The position numbers were made by a program, and so were the translations under genes. The notes under the pieces were generated by a model. That model was not told the DNA's origin and did not search any database. It worked only from the letters and a program-made list of their open reading frames with translations. Below, piece by piece: positions 34,119-45,359 of a stretch of 64,000 nt of DNA (position 1 is its first letter; every line of letters begins with the position of its first letter). This DNA is from Streptomyces tubercidicus (GTDB lineage: Bacteria; Actinomycetota; Actinomycetes; Streptomycetales; Streptomycetaceae). The stretch is taken from the NCBI RefSeq assembly GCF_027497495.1, contig NZ_CP114205.1, positions 744,001-808,000 of the forward strand, read 5' to 3'.

Positions 34119-37100
34119 CGCCTGAAAACCTCCTGGGGGTTAGGCAGGTAGCCGGTCTCGACGAAGTAGTCGATGGTGGCAGCGAGCACCTCGGCGGTCA
34201 CCGGGGGGCAGGAGACCTCGACGGTCGCGAGTGCCTCAAGGGTGGCTGCGGACTCGAAGGTCAAGTTGCCGAGGCCGTCAGAGTTCAGGAAATTCTCGGA
34301 GAAGGCAGGGAGCACCGGGTGAGCCGCGTTGTCCGGGGCACCGCGCACCATGTCGGCCCACAGCCCCGAAGGGAGCTCGGACAGCGAGTAGCCATGGGCG
34401 GTGAGGGCGGCGATGACAGCGGCGAACGGCACCCGATCCGGGTTGGACAGATGGAACGTCCCGCCGAGCGACTGCCCCTCGCAGGCCAGGCCCGCGATGG
34501 CCGCCGCCGCGTAGTCGATCGGGATGATGTCGCTGGTCAGCTCAGTCGCGGGCGCCACGCCCAGCTGGACGCAGCCCTTGACGACACGCCAGAGCACATC
34601 GTCCTCGTGGCACGCCCCCGTCCCGTGGTGGCCGAACAGTCGGGAGGGCCGATACGTCGAGACCGGCAGGCCGCGCTCGCGCGCGATCGCCACCAACCCC
34701 TCCGCGACCCACATGCCCCGGTCGTGATCGTCCGTCAGGGCGGCTCCCGGCCCGGTGCGCGAGTCCTCGGCCAGCGCCTGCCCGTCCGGGCTCCGCTCCC
34801 CGAAGACGGCGAGCGTCGAGACATGGTGCACCGGCACCGTCCGGTGGCGCGCGGCCATCCGCAGCACCTCCGCGGTTCCGCTGGAACTCGCGGACCCGGG
34901 CTCCTCGGAGAGATCCAGCGCGTCGGCGGCGCCGCAGTGGAATACGCCGTCCACCGTCTCGGCCAGCGCGTCGAACTGATCCGGCGTCAGGCCGAGCCGC
35001 GGCTGGGCGAGGTCGCCGGGCACTGGGACCAGCCGCTCGGTCAGGTCGTCGTCCCGGAGCCGGTAGCCGCGCAGCGTGTCCCGCAGCAGTGCCACGCCCT
35101 GCCCGGCGTCGGCCGCCTCGACCAGGCAGTGCACGGTGGCCGAGGTCCGATCGAGGAGTTCGCGCAGCAGGAAGGCGCCGAGGAAACCCGTGGCACCAGT
35201 GACGAACAGGTGCTCGGACTCCGCCAAGGCGGCGGGGGCGGTGGTTGCGGCGGGGACGATGTCCTTGGCCAGCAACAGCTGTGCCGAGCCCTCCTGCTCT
35301 GGCGGCGCCACGGTCGTCTCGTCCTCGTCGGCCAGGATGGCGGCGATGCGTGCGGCCAGCCCGTCGGGCGTCGGGGTCTGATACACGGCGTTGGCCGACA
35401 GGTGGCCGGTCAGGCCGAGCAGGTGCACGAGCCGATTGCGCAGTTCAAGCGAGGCCAGGGAGTCGAAGCCGAGCGCCATCAGCGGCAGGTCGGGGTCGAC
35501 GTCGGCGGCCGAGGCCAGATTCGCGACCTCTGCGGCGTGCTGGGTGATGATCCGGATCAGCTCGGCGTGGCGTTGCGCGGCGGGCAGGCCGGTGAGGAAC
35601 TCGCGCAGACTCTCGCGGTCCTCGGCGCCACTGTCCGCCTGCACCGCGCTCCTGGCCGTGCGCCACCGCGGCGTATCCCGGACCATGTCGCGCAGCATCG
35701 CCGGGATCAGCCGGGCGTCGAGGGCCCGGGTCACTTGGATGCGGCAAAGGATGGCGAGCGGGCTATCGGCGGCCCGGGCCGCGTCGAACAGCGCGCTGCC
35801 GTCCTGGGAGTCCAGCGGCAGCAGGCCCCAGCGGGCGAGCCGGGCGTGGTCCACCTCGGTCAGGCCTCCGGTCATGCCGGTGCCGAGCTCCCACGGTCCC
35901 CAGGCCAGCGAGCTGCCCGGCAGCCCCTGCGCCCGGCGGTGGTGCACCAGGGCGTCGAGGAAGGTGTTGCCCGCCGCGTAGTTGCCCTGCCCCGGCGTGC
36001 CGAGGACGCCCGCCACCGAGGAGTACATGATGAAGGCGGACAGTTCGCTGTCCCGGGTCAGCAGGTGCAGGTTGACCGCGCCGTCCACCTTGGCCCGCAT
36101 GACGCGCTCGACCTGGTCTTCGGTGAGCGTGTCGATGGTGCCGTCGGCGAGCAGGCCGGCCGCGTGGACCACGGCCCCGAGCGGGCGGTCGGCGGGGATG
36201 GCGGCCAGCAACGCGGCGACCGCGTCATAGTCGGCGACGTCGCACGCCACGACCTCGGCGGAGGCCCCGAGTTCGGCCAGCTCCGCGACGAGTGCGCGGA
36301 CCCCGGGGGCGCTCTCGCCGCGCCGGCCGGCCAGCAGCAGGTGCCGGATACCGTGCTGCTTCACCAGGTGCCGCGCGAGCAGACCGCCGAGTCCGCCGGT
36401 TCCGCCAGTGATCAGCACGGTCCGGTCCGGTCCGGCCAGCGGCGTGGCCGCCGCCTCGGTGCGCAGCGGGCCGATCCGCGGTGTGCTCAGGTGGCCGCCA
36501 CGGATCGCGACCTGATCCTCCGCCGTCTGCAGGGCCAGTGGCAGCGCGGCGGCAGAGGCCGGGTCGTCGTCGAGGTCCACCAGGACGAACCGGCCCGGGT
36601 ACTCGCCCTGGGCCGTTCGGACCAGGCCCCAGACCGAGGCGCCGGCCAGATCAGCCACGTCCTCTTCGGGGGCCGTGCCGATCGCTCGGTGGGTGATCAC
36701 CGCGAGCCGGGTCGGGGAATCCCCGGTGGCGGCCAGCCACTCCCGCATACCGGCCAGCGTTCGCCGGACGGCATCCGTGGCCGAGCGGGCCAGGCCGGCC
36801 GCCACCGCGCGGTCGTCAGTGCCCGCGGGGTCGGCATCCGGGGAAACGTCGAGCAGCGTCAGAGCGGGCCGGTCGGCGGCCGCGGCGGCGTCCGCAGCGG
36901 CGGAGAATTCGACTCCGGCCTCGGTGAGCAGGCGGCACAGGGCGTCCCCGTCGGAGACGAGCACCCGCAGCCCCCCGTCCGGCAGGGCGGCGTCGGCCGG
37001 AGCAGCCAGAGAGGTCCAGCGGACCGCGGAGAGTGAGCGCGCCGTCCCCTGCAGCTCAGACCCGGCGGGCCGGAACGTCAGCGACTCGATCCGACCGACG

Positions 37101-40100
37101 GCGTTTCCGGTGTCGTCGGCGAGTTCGATGCTGAACTCGTCGTCGCCCGCCGGCCTGATCCGTGCGCGGATCGCAGTGGCTCCGACGGCGTACAGACCAA
37201 CCCCGGTCCAGGCGAACGGCAGGACGGCTTCGTCCTTGAGCGCGTTCCGGTCGTCCATCGCGGCGAGGCAGCCGTGTAACACGGCGTCGGCAAGGGCGGG
37301 GTGCAGGCCGAACTGCTCGGCGCCCTGCGCGACGTCGGCGGGCAGGTGGACCTCTGCGAAGTACTCCTCGCCGCGCCTCCACAGCTGGCTCAGGCCGCGG
37401 AAGGCTGGGCCGTACGACAGCCCGGCGCGTTCCGCCCGGTCGTATACGGCCACCACATCCATCGGTTCGGCGCCGGCCGGCGGCCACTCGGCGGTCCCAG
37501 TACCCGGCGGCTCCCAGGTCGAGGACAACACACCGGTGGCGTGGCGGGTCCACTCGCCGATGCCTCCACGTCGGGAGTGCAGGCTAACGCGGCGTCGCCC
37601 TTCCTCGTCCACGGTGTCGACAGCAAGCTGGAGTTGGACGGTGTCGTCGTCGGACAGCAGCAGCGGGGCTTCGAGGACCAGCTCGTCCACCCATTCGGTG
37701 CCCACCTGCTCCCCGGCCCGCAGTGCGAGATCCAGCAGGGCGGTGCCCGGAAGGACCACCTCCTCGCCGACGGCGTGGTCCACCAGCCACGGGTGTTCGT
37801 CCAGCGCCAGCCGGGCGGTAAACAAGTGCCCGCCCGACTCCGCGAGTTGCACGCCGGCGCCGATGAACGGGTGCATGGGGCGCTCAAGTCCGGCCGCGGT
37901 CAGATCGGTCAGCGCGGTGCGCGGCGGCTCGGTGAGCCAGTAGTGCCGGCGTTGGAAGGCGTAGGTGGGCAAGGGGATGCGGCGGGGCCGGGTCGGGGCG
38001 AGGTAGGCGCCCCAGTCCACCGGGACACCGTGGACGTGGGCCTGAGCCAGCGAAGTCGCCAACCGCAGCGGACCACCGTCCTCACGCCACAAAGTGCCGA
38101 TCACCGCAGCCCCGCCACCTGCGGCCTCAACCGTGCCCTCCAGACCGAAAGCCAGCACCGGATGCGGACTGACCTCGATGAAGACATGGTGACCGGCCTC
38201 CAGCAAATGACGCGAGGCCGCCTCGAACTCCACCGGCCGACGCAAGTTCTGCCACCAGTAATCCGCACCGAGTTCCTCATGCTCCACCGGCTTGCCGGTC
38301 ACAGTGGAAACCATCGGCACCGAACCAGCCCTCGGCCGGATACCGTCCAACACCTCCAACAACTCATCCCTGACCGAATCGACCCGGCTGCTGTGCGAGG
38401 CATAGTCCACCTTGACCATCCGGGCACGGACCCCGGCCGCCTCACACTCGACCCGCAGCTCATCCACCGCTTGCCGCTCCCCCGAAACCGTCACCGACTC
38501 CGGGCTGTTGACCGCGGCCACCTCCACCCGCCCCTCCCAACGAGCCACCCACTCACGGGCCCGAGCCGCACTCAACGACACAGACATCATCGCCCCACCC
38601 CCCGCCAGCGGCACCAGCATCTGACTCCGCCGCGCCACCACCCGCGCACCGTCATCCAACGACAGCGCACCAGCCACCACAGCCGCCGCGATCTCCCCCT
38701 GCGAGTGACCAACCACAGCCGCCGGCTCAACACCACACTCCCGCCACACCCGCGCCAACGACACCATCACCGCCCACAACACCGGCTGCACCACATCCAC
38801 CCGCTCCAGCCCCGGCGCCCCCACCACACCGGCCAACACCTCCCGCAGCGACCACGGCACAAACCGGCCCAAAGCCTCCTCACACTCCGCCAAAGACCGA
38901 GCAAACACCGGCGAAGACTCCGCAAGCTCCCTCGCCATCCCCACCCACTGACCACCCTGCCCAGGAAAGACAAACACCGGCCGCGCCTGCGCCCACGCCC
39001 TGCCCCGCACCACCAGCGCAGCCGACTCCCCACGCGAGAGCGACACCAACCCAGAAACCAGCTCCTCACGCCCCGAACCCAACACCACCGCCCGCTCCTC
39101 AAACTGCGAACGCGTCACCGCCAGCGAATACCCCACATCCTGCGGCCGCTCATCCCCCACCACCCCCAACAAAGCCTCCGCCTGCCCACGCACCGCCGCC
39201 TCACCACGCCCCGAAACCACCCACGGCACCACCGAAGGCACCACCAAAGGCACCGCCGAAGACCCATCAACCGCACTGGAAGAATCGACCATCTCCGAGA
39301 CAGCGTCAGGACTCTCCTCAACAATCACATGCGCATTCGTCCCAGAGATCCCGAACGAGGACACACCACACCGCCGCACCCGCTCACCACCCGGCCACGG
39401 CACCGACTTCGCCAACGGCAGCACACCACTGCCATCCCAGTCCACATGACGCGACGGCGACGAAAAATGCACCAACCCCGGCAACACCCCATGCCGCAAC
39501 GCCATCACCATCTTGATCACACCCGCCACACCAGCCGCCGCCTGCGCATGACCAATATTCGACTTCACACTCCCCACCCACAACGGCCGCTCAACCGGAC
39601 GCTCACCCCCATAAGCAGCGATCAGGGCGCCCGCCTCGATGGGGTCACCGAGCGAGGTGCCGGTCCCGTGCGCTTCCACCGCGTCCACCTCGGCGGGCGA
39701 CAGGCCGGAGGCCCGTAAGGCGTCGACGATGACCCGCTGCTGTGACGGCCCGTTAGGCGCCGTCAGGCCGTTGCTCGCGCCGTCGGAGTTGACCGCGGAG
39801 CCGCGGATCACAGCGAGCACCTGGTGGCCCTTCGCCCGTGCGTCCGACAGCCGCTCCAGGAGCAGGAGCCCGACGCCCTCGCCCCATCCGGCCCCGTCCG
39901 CGTCGTCGGAGAAGCACCTGGACCGGCCATCCGGCGACAGCACGCCCTGCCGTGACATCTCGGTGATCACCCGCGGGTGACCCATCACGGTCGCACCGCC
40001 CGCCAGCGCCATCGAGCACTCGCCGCGGCGCAGCGACTCGGCCGCCGTATGCATCGCGACGAGCGAGGAGGAGCAGGCCGTGTCGATCGTGATCGCCGGT

Positions 40101-40672
40101 CCCTGCAGGCCCATCGTGTAGGCGATCCGGCCAGAGGCGACACTGCCGAGCTCGCCGGTCAACAGGTAGCCCTCAGCGTCGCTCGGCGGGGACTGCAGCG
40201 GGTTGCTGTAGTCCTGGTAGATCACCCCGGTGAAGACGCCGGTGCGGCTGCCGCTGAGGGTGGCTGGGTCGATGGCGGCCCGCTCCATGCACTCCCAGGC
40301 GCATTCGAGCAGCAGCCGCTGCTGAGGGTTGATGGCAGCCGCCTCGCGCGGCGTGATCCCGAAGAAACCCGCGTCGAAGTAGGCGCCTTCGTGTAAGAAT
40401 CCGCCCTCGCGCACATGGGTCGTGCCGGGGTGGTCCGGATCGGGGTGATGGAGGCTGTCGGTGTCCCAGCCGCGGTCGGTGGGGAACGGCCCAATGGCGT
40501 CGCCGCCAGCCGCCACCAGCTCCCAGAGGTCCTCCGGCGACATCACGCCGCCGGGGAACCTGCACGACATTCCGATGATCGCGATCGGCTCGGTCCTCTG
40601 CGCCTTGAGCCGTTCGTTCTCCCTCAACGACTCGCGTAGTGCCTCGACCAACTCGTCAACCGACGTATCCAA
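34115..40672 (-). CDS. Type I PKS: KS-AT-DH-KR-ACP-reductase(degenerate)
   Basis: A 2185-aa modular PKS. Residues 1-25 form a coiled-coil docking segment ([19 protein letters not shown]). The KS (about 29-450) has Cys200 in [12 protein letters not shown] plus both His motifs. The AT (about 560-860) has GHSQG and YASHS, indicating methylmalonyl-CoA. The DH (from about 925) has [11 protein letters not shown] (His near 964) and [10 protein letters not shown]. The KR (about 1415-1600) has [29 protein letters not shown] and a LAD motif (B-type). The ACP has GFDSL (Ser near 1735). The C-terminal reductase (about 1815-2185) keeps VTGATGFLG but has lost YxxxK. Expected unit: an alpha-methyl enoyl thioester. 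It receives its chain from the loading PKS 72 nt upstream. Confidence 0.95.
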   Translation of the reverse strand: MDTSVDELVEALRESLRENERLKAQRTEPIAIIGMSCRFPGGVMSPEDLWELVAAGGDAIGPFPTDRGWDTDSLHHPDPDHPGTTHVREGGFLHEGAYFDAGFFGITPREAAAINPQQRLLLECAWECMERAAIDPATLSGSRTGVFTGVIYQDYSNPLQSPPSDAEGYLLTGELGSVASGRIAYTMGLQGPAITIDTACSSSLVAMHTAAESLRRGECSMALAGGATVMGHPRVITEMSRQGVLSPDGRSRCFSDDADGAGWGEGVGLLLLERLSDARAKGHQVLAVIRGSAVNSDGASNGLTAPNGPSQQRVIVDALRASGLSPAEVDAVEAHGTGTSLGDPIEAGALIAAYGGERPVERPLWVGSVKSNIGHAQAAAGVAGVIKMVMALRHGVLPGLVHFSSPSRHVDWDGSGVLPLAKSVPWPGGERVRRCGVSSFGISGTNAHVIVEESPDAVSEMVDSSSAVDGSSAVPLVVPSVVPWVVSGRGEAAVRGQAEALLGVVGDERPQDVGYSLAVTRSQFEERAVVLGSGREELVSGLVSLSRGESAALVVRGRAWAQARPVFVFPGQGGQWVGMARELAESSPVFARSLAECEEALGRFVPWSLREVLAGVVGAPGLERVDVVQPVLWAVMVSLARVWRECGVEPAAVVGHSQGEIAAAVVAGALSLDDGARVVARRSQMLVPLAGGGAMMSVSLSAARAREWVARWEGRVEVAAVNSPESVTVSGERQAVDELRVECEAAGVRARMVKVDYASHSSRVDSVRDELLEVLDGIRPRAGSVPMVSTVTGKPVEHEELGADYWWQNLRRPVEFEAASRHLLEAGHHVFIEVSPHPVLAFGLEGTVEAAGGGAAVIGTLWREDGGPLRLATSLAQAHVHGVPVDWGAYLAPTRPRRIPLPTYAFQRRHYWLTEPPRTALTDLTAAGLERPMHPFIGAGVQLAESGGHLFTARLALDEHPWLVDHAVGEEVVLPGTALLDLALRAGEQVGTEWVDELVLEAPLLLSDDDTVQLQLAVDTVDEEGRRRVSLHSRRGGIGEWTRHATGVLSSTWEPPGTGTAEWPPAGAEPMDVVAVYDRAERAGLSYGPAFRGLSQLWRRGEEYFAEVHLPADVAQGAEQFGLHPALADAVLHGCLAAMDDRNALKDEAVLPFAWTGVGLYAVGATAIRARIRPAGDDEFSIELADDTGNAVGRIESLTFRPAGSELQGTARSLSAVRWTSLAAPADAALPDGGLRVLVSDGDALCRLLTEAGVEFSAAADAAAAADRPALTLLDVSPDADPAGTDDRAVAAGLARSATDAVRRTLAGMREWLAATGDSPTRLAVITHRAIGTAPEEDVADLAGASVWGLVRTAQGEYPGRFVLVDLDDDPASAAALPLALQTAEDQVAIRGGHLSTPRIGPLRTEAAATPLAGPDRTVLITGGTGGLGGLLARHLVKQHGIRHLLLAGRRGESAPGVRALVAELAELGASAEVVACDVADYDAVAALLAAIPADRPLGAVVHAAGLLADGTIDTLTEDQVERVMRAKVDGAVNLHLLTRDSELSAFIMYSSVAGVLGTPGQGNYAAGNTFLDALVHHRRAQGLPGSSLAWGPWELGTGMTGGLTEVDHARLARWGLLPLDSQDGSALFDAARAADSPLAILCRIQVTRALDARLIPAMLRDMVRDTPRWRTARSAVQADSGAEDRESLREFLTGLPAAQRHAELIRIITQHAAEVANLASAADVDPDLPLMALGFDSLASLELRNRLVHLLGLTGHLSANAVYQTPTPDGLAARIAAILADEDETTVAPPEQEGSAQLLLAKDIVPAATTAPAALAESEHLFVTGATGFLGAFLLRELLDRTSATVHCLVEAADAGQGVALLRDTLRGYRLRDDDLTERLVPVPGDLAQPRLGLTPDQFDALAETVDGVFHCGAADALDLSEEPGSASSSGTAEVLRMAARHRTVPVHHVSTLAVFGERSPDGQALAEDSRTGPGAALTDDHDRGMWVAEGLVAIARERGLPVSTYRPSRLFGHHGTGACHEDDVLWRVVKGCVQLGVAPATELTSDIIPIDYAAAAIAGLACEGQSLGGTFHLSNPDRVPFAAVIAALTAHGYSLSELPSGLWADMVRGAPDNAAHPVLPAFSENFLNSDGLGNLTFESAATLEALATVEVSCPPVTAEVLAATIDYFVETGYLPNPQEVFRR
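37934..39619 (-). repeat. Near-identical direct repeat, copy A (in PKS module)
   Basis: About 1.69 kb, nearly identical to 41198-42883 (constant offset 3264). It encodes the last third of KS, the KS-AT linker, the whole AT and the post-AT linker up to FQRRHYWL. The two proteins differ at only about five of some 560 positions here, whereas the KS halves upstream are clearly different. This indicates recent duplication or gene conversion. Confidence 0.9.
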
Positions 40673-40744
40673 TGTTCTCCCCTAAACATGAGCGATAACA
40701 GTGAGCAATCCCCGGAGGGGCAGCCGACCGCCGATGGGCCGGCG

Positions 40745-43700
40745 TCACGCACCGTTCTTCTTGCGCAGCGCCAGCCGGATGAGCTCGTCGCGGTCCATCT
40801 CATCGAGCGCGCGCTCGTCACGGACCGCAGGCGCCGGGGCGGCGGCCTCCCCGGCGTCACCGGGGTCGGGCGAGTCGAGTACCGAGACCAGGTAGTCGGT
40901 GAGTTCGCGCGGTGACGGGTAGTCATAGATGAGCGTGCTCGGCAGCCGGAGTCCCGTCGCGCGGATCAGCCGGTTGCGCAGTTCGACGCCGGTCATCGAC
41001 TCGAAGCCCAGCGCCTTGAACGACAGATCGGCCGCCACCTGAGCCGACGATTCCAGACCGAGCACGGCGGCGACCTCGCCGGCCAGCAACTTCGGTACGT
41101 CGCACGGGGGGCTGGCCGGTCCGCAGGCCGTGGCCTGCGGCTCCGGTTCGGCCACCGCCGCCGCGACATCGTCGACTGCCGACAACCCGGGAGCGTCGAG
41201 CCAGTAGTGCCGGCGTTGGAAGGCGTAGGTGGGCAGGGGGATGCGGTGGGGCCGGGTCGGGGCGAGGTAGGCGCCCCAGTCCACCGGAACGCCGTGGACG
41301 TGGGCCTGAGCCAGCGAGGTCGCCAACCGCAGCGGACCACCGTCCTCACGCCACAAAGTGCCGATCACCGCAGCCCCGGCACCTGCGGCCTCAACCGTGC
41401 CCTCCAGACCGAAAGCCAGCACAGGGTGCGGACTGACCTCGATGAAGACATGGTGACCGGCCTCCAGCAAGTGACGCGAGGCCGCCTCGAACTCCACCGG
41501 CCGGCGCAAGTTCTGCCACCAGTAATCCGCACCGAGTTCCTCATGCTCCACCGGCTTGCCGGTCACGGTGGAAACCATCGGCACCGAACCAGCCCTCGGC
41601 CGGATACCGTCCAACGCCTCCAACAACTCATCCCTGACCGAATCGACCCGGCTGCTGTGCGAGGCATAGTCCACCTTGACCATCCGGGCACGGACCCCGG
41701 CCGCCTCACACTCGACCCGCAGCTCATCCACCGCTTGCCGCTCCCCCGAAACCGTCACCGACTCCGGGCTGTTGACCGCGGCCACCTCCACCCGCCCCTC
41801 CCAACGAGCCACCCACTCACGGGCCCGAGCCGCACTCAACGACAGAGACATCATCGCCCCGCCCCCCGCCAGCGGCACCAGCATCTGGCTCCGCCGCGCC
41901 ACCACCCGCGCACCGTCATCCAACGACAGCGCACCAGCCACCACAGCCGCCGCGATCTCCCCCTGCGAGTGACCAACCACAGCCGCCGGCTCGACACCGC
42001 ACTCCCGCCACACCCGCGCCAACGACACCATCACCGCCCACAACACCGGCTGCACCACATCCACCCGCTCCAGCCCCGGCGCCCCCACCACACCGGCCAA
42101 CACCTCCCGCAGCGACCACGGCACAAACCGGCCCAAAGCCTCCTCACACTCCGCCAAAGACCGAGCAAACACCGGCGAAGACTCCGCAAGCTCCCTCGCC
42201 ATCCCCACCCACTGACCACCCTGCCCAGGAAAGACAAACACCGGCCGCGCCTGCGCCCACGCCCTGCCCCGCACCACCAGCGCAGCCGACTCCCCACGCG
42301 AGAGCGACACCAACCCAGAAACCAGCTCCTCACGCCCCGAACCCAGCACCACCGCCCGCTCCTCAAACTGCGAACGCGTCACCGCCAGCGAATACCCCAC
42401 ATCCTGCGGCCGCTCATCCCCCACCACCCCCAACAAAGCCTCCGCCTGCCCACGCACCGCCGCCTCACCACGCCCCGAAACCACCCACGGCACCACCGAA
42501 GGCACCACCAAAGGCACCGCCGAAGACCCATCAACCGCACTGGAAGAATCGACCATCTCCGAGACAGCGTCAGGACTCTCCTCAACAATCACATGCGCAT
42601 TCGTCCCAGAGATCCCGAAGGAAGACACACCACACCGCCGCACCCGCTCACCACCCGGCCACGGCACCGACTTCGCCAACGGCAGCACACCACTGCCATC
42701 CCAGTCCACATGACGCGACGGCGACGAAAAATGCACCAACCCCGGCAACACCCCATGCCGCAACGCCATCACCGTCTTGATCACACCCGCCACACCAGCC
42801 GCCGCCTGCGCATGACCAATATTCGACTTCACACTCCCCACCCACAACGGCCGCTCAACCGGACGCTCAGCCCCATAAGCAGCCGTGAGTGCCAGTGCTT
42901 CCGCCCGGTCACCGGCCCGAGTGCCCGATCCGTGCGCTTCCACCGCGTCCACCTCGGCGGGCGACAGGCCCGCGTTGGCGAGCGCCCGGACGATCAGTAG
43001 CTCCTGTGCGGAGGCGCTTGGCACGGCCAGGCCCTCGGTCGCGCCGTCGGAGTTGACCGCGGATCCGCGGATCACAGCGAGCACCTGGTGACCCTTCACC
43101 CGTGCGTCCGACAGCCGGGCGAGCATGACCATGCCCGCCCCCTCAGACCAGACGGTGCCGTCCGCGTCGGCGGAGAACGGCTTCGGCCGGCCATCCGGGG
43201 CGAGTCCCTGCTGTTTGGTGAACTCGGTGAAGTGCCCCGGCGCGGGCATGGTCGAAATGCCGCCGGCGAGCGCGAGGTCACACTCCCCGGCCCGGAGCGA
43301 CTGCACCGCGAGGTGGATCGCGACCAGGGAGCCGGAGGAAGCCGTGTCGATGGTGATCGCCGGCCCGACGACGCCCAGCGTGTAGCCGATACGGCCGCTG
43401 AGCGCGCTTGGGGTGTTTCCAGTGAGCATCAGCCCGGAGGGGCCTTCAGGCGCCAGGTGCAGCGGCGGCCCGTACTCGGTGGACAGCCGCGCGGCGAACA
43501 CGCCCGTGTTCGTCCCGCTCAGCGACAGCGGGTCCAGCATGGCGCGCTCACAGGTCTCCCAGGCCACTTCGAGCATGATCCGCTGCTCGGGGTGCATGGC
43601 GAGCGCCTCCCGTGGCGACACGCTGAAGAACTCGGCGTCGAACTCGGCGGCGTCCAGGAACCCGCCCCGATCGAGCAGGCTGGACCCGGCCCGCGCCGGA

Positions 43701-43888
43701 TCCGAGCGGAGCCGGTCGAGGTCCCAGCCCCGGTCGGTGGGAAAGTCGGACACGGCACCGGAGTCGGCCGTGAGGAACTCCCACAGCCCTTCGGGGGATG
43801 CGACTCCCCCGGGGTACCGGCAGGCCATCCCGATGATCGCGATCGGTTCGGCCGCCGTACCGTTTGCAGCTAACTCGGACACGGTCAT
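40745..43888 (-). CDS. Type I PKS loading protein: KS(Ser)-AT-ACP
   Basis: A 1047-aa protein. The KS (about 15-440) has its active-site cysteine replaced: DTASSGSL with Ser184 where DTACSSS is normal. The His motifs remain (EAHGSGTRAGDRAEA and GHAQAAAG). The AT (about 555-850) carries GHSQG and YASHS (methylmalonyl type). The ACP has LGFESMTGVELRNRL (Ser near 962). A short C-terminal docking tail ends MDRDELIRLALRKKNGA. There is no N-terminal docking helix. This is a loading module in which the altered KS probably decarboxylates methylmalonyl-ACP to a propionyl starter, as KS-Q domains do (inference for Ser). It is first gene of the operon. Confidence 0.93.
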   Translation of the reverse strand: MTVSELAANGTAAEPIAIIGMACRYPGGVASPEGLWEFLTADSGAVSDFPTDRGWDLDRLRSDPARAGSSLLDRGGFLDAAEFDAEFFSVSPREALAMHPEQRIMLEVAWETCERAMLDPLSLSGTNTGVFAARLSTEYGPPLHLAPEGPSGLMLTGNTPSALSGRIGYTLGVVGPAITIDTASSGSLVAIHLAVQSLRAGECDLALAGGISTMPAPGHFTEFTKQQGLAPDGRPKPFSADADGTVWSEGAGMVMLARLSDARVKGHQVLAVIRGSAVNSDGATEGLAVPSASAQELLIVRALANAGLSPAEVDAVEAHGSGTRAGDRAEALALTAAYGAERPVERPLWVGSVKSNIGHAQAAAGVAGVIKTVMALRHGVLPGLVHFSSPSRHVDWDGSGVLPLAKSVPWPGGERVRRCGVSSFGISGTNAHVIVEESPDAVSEMVDSSSAVDGSSAVPLVVPSVVPWVVSGRGEAAVRGQAEALLGVVGDERPQDVGYSLAVTRSQFEERAVVLGSGREELVSGLVSLSRGESAALVVRGRAWAQARPVFVFPGQGGQWVGMARELAESSPVFARSLAECEEALGRFVPWSLREVLAGVVGAPGLERVDVVQPVLWAVMVSLARVWRECGVEPAAVVGHSQGEIAAAVVAGALSLDDGARVVARRSQMLVPLAGGGAMMSLSLSAARAREWVARWEGRVEVAAVNSPESVTVSGERQAVDELRVECEAAGVRARMVKVDYASHSSRVDSVRDELLEALDGIRPRAGSVPMVSTVTGKPVEHEELGADYWWQNLRRPVEFEAASRHLLEAGHHVFIEVSPHPVLAFGLEGTVEAAGAGAAVIGTLWREDGGPLRLATSLAQAHVHGVPVDWGAYLAPTRPHRIPLPTYAFQRRHYWLDAPGLSAVDDVAAAVAEPEPQATACGPASPPCDVPKLLAGEVAAVLGLESSAQVAADLSFKALGFESMTGVELRNRLIRATGLRLPSTLIYDYPSPRELTDYLVSVLDSPDPGDAGEAAAPAPAVRDERALDEMDRDELIRLALRKKNGA
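41198..42883 (-). repeat. Near-identical direct repeat, copy B (in loading PKS)
   Basis: Partner of 37934-39619. The homology begins in the KS at the [20 protein letters not shown] segment and ends just after the post-AT linker. Its edges lie in conserved domain borders, a pattern expected of AT-region recombination between modules. Confidence 0.9.
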
Positions 43889-44133
43889 CTCCCCTCAGGA
43901 GCCAGCCCCAACCGGGCTGCCGGTGACAATTGGTGAGATATCGATCTCAGACCAAGCACGTGCGCTCCACAGGGGTTCGGCACTGGGGCGCAACCCGGGC
44001 TCGGCGTACACCCGTAAAGGCCAGGCCACTGGCCAGTGGCCCGGTCCTCGGCCGAGCGGCCATCTGCACGCGCGGCACGTCAGGGTCGGTCGCGATGCGG
44101 AAGTCAGGCAGTTGCGATCGAGCGTCAGACGTT

Positions 44134-44214
44134 CTCAGTGCACGCCGATCAGGTCCGCGACCGCGAAGCCCAACACCTCGCAGAACAGCGCCGATTTCCC
44201 AAGCTTGACGCTCA
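44134..44214 (-). CDS. Candidate 26-aa peptide upstream of loading PKS
   Basis: ATG at 44214 is preceded by GGAGG with 5-nt spacing. It opens a 26-codon frame, MSVKLGKSALFCEVLGFAVA plus DLIGVH, ending in TGA 245 nt before the loading PKS start. The peptide is hydrophobic with one Cys. It is too short to assign: it could be a leader peptide, the relic of a gene start, or chance. The rest of 43889-45139 shows no other gene I can support; its frames lack codon bias. Confidence 0.3.
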
Positions 44215-45139
44215 TCAGGACCTCCGACCCTCAGAGCCTGGAGATCCTGCCGATCAAGATCTTCGTCCCTCTCTCGGCCGGCCACTCCTGGGACTGCTTC
44301 GCCCGCCAGGCGCCGCGGCTGGTGACGGCCAGACGGAGGTTCCCACGTGGCCGTCCAGACAGCGAATGGGCCACCGGCCACGAAGAGACCTGATCCAGCC
44401 GAGTCGGACTGCGGTGCAACGGTCGCTGGAATCGTCATTCCGAGGCCCCCCAATGGCTCGTATATGTGCCGTCCTGGTGAACACCGCAAGGCTAAACAAG
44501 CCACTCCCTGATATGGGTATGACAGAGATCACGGGAAATTAATCACGGTGGGGGATTCAGCCAACACTCACAATGCCCCATCTCGCGATTACGCTCCGCG
44601 CACCCGTACGTACCTGGTTCCGCCAGCGCGAGCCAACCTCAGCACTTCGCCCCCAGGTGGCTCAGGAGATTGCAGACTCAGCCACAGCCCGAGTCGGCCC
44701 TGCCGCCCATCTGCAGATATGGGACTGAGCCCCGATGATTCGATCGCCTAGGGGAGCCAGGTTGATCCAGAGTAGTGCCACCAACTCACGCCGATGGAGC
44801 CACGCGCCCTTTAATCAACGTTTAATGAGTGGTCTACCAGCTGTAATTGAACCCCGGCCCTGCCACTACGTCGCGCTCAGCGAGGACAGCCAGCCGAAGC
44901 ATGAAAAACCGAACAAATATCAGCGATACCTCAAGGTCATCTGGCTGATACCTGAACACCCACCAGACGATTCCTGGACATCACAACCGGTCGGCAACAT
45001 CTGGGACACATTGCCCCATCGGGCCTTCTTGTCAGCCCCGGGCGAATGGGGACAAGTTGTCGCGCGAAATAGCCGCAGAAGCACTTATTGAAAGCAAATG
45101 GCTCGCCTGGACGCACGGCATTGAGCATGCCGACCCAGC

Positions 45140-45256
45140 CGAGCAATTGAGTTCGTAGCACCGTCCATCGCAGAGAAGGGCCCACAGGACGTTGACGCGG
45201 CGACGCGCGAGAGCGAGGACGGCCTGGGTGTGGCGCTTGCCCTCCGTCAAGGACGG
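45140..45256 (-). mobile_element. IS110-family transposase C-terminal remnant
   Basis: The minus strand reads TEGKRHTQAVLALARRRVNV, then LWALLCDGRCYE. This is the typical C-terminal end of IS110/IS116/IS902 transposases (DRKRAEGKRHTQALLALARRR...). The catalytic DEDD and Ser domains are gone. It lies in the spacer between the loading PKS and the NRPS operon, a trace of past transposition at the border of two gene blocks. Confidence 0.65.
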
Positions 45257-45304
45257 CAACGGCGGCGTTCCGCCCGGCTGCCGCCTACCGCCCGATGGGG
45301 CGAA

Positions 45305-45331
45305 ACGGCCCGTCGGAGACCGACGGGCCGT
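45305..45331 (-). terminator. Terminator of NRPS operon
   Basis: A perfect 11-bp stem (45305-45315 with 45321-45331), 5-nt loop, followed on the minus strand by TTTCG. It is 28 nt beyond the stop of the threonine NRPS. Confidence 0.75.
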
Positions 45332-45359
45332 CACGATGGATCCAGGCTGAACGCCAAGC

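Noticed and set aside
33995..37036. Very long plus-strand open frame (1013 codons) opposite the PKS gene
   Set aside because: It is the antisense shadow of a GC-rich gene. The opposite strand has clear KR/ACP/reductase domains, and the translation here is a low-complexity Arg/Gly/Gln mix without a known fold.
37301..43000. Long plus-strand open frames rich in His/Arg/Pro opposite the AT regions
   Set aside because: Antisense shadows. They are duplicated only because the underlying AT repeat is duplicated.
44735..45091. 118-codon plus-strand frame in the spacer between PKS and NRPS
   Set aside because: It has low GC bias at third positions, no ribosome site and no recognisable motif.
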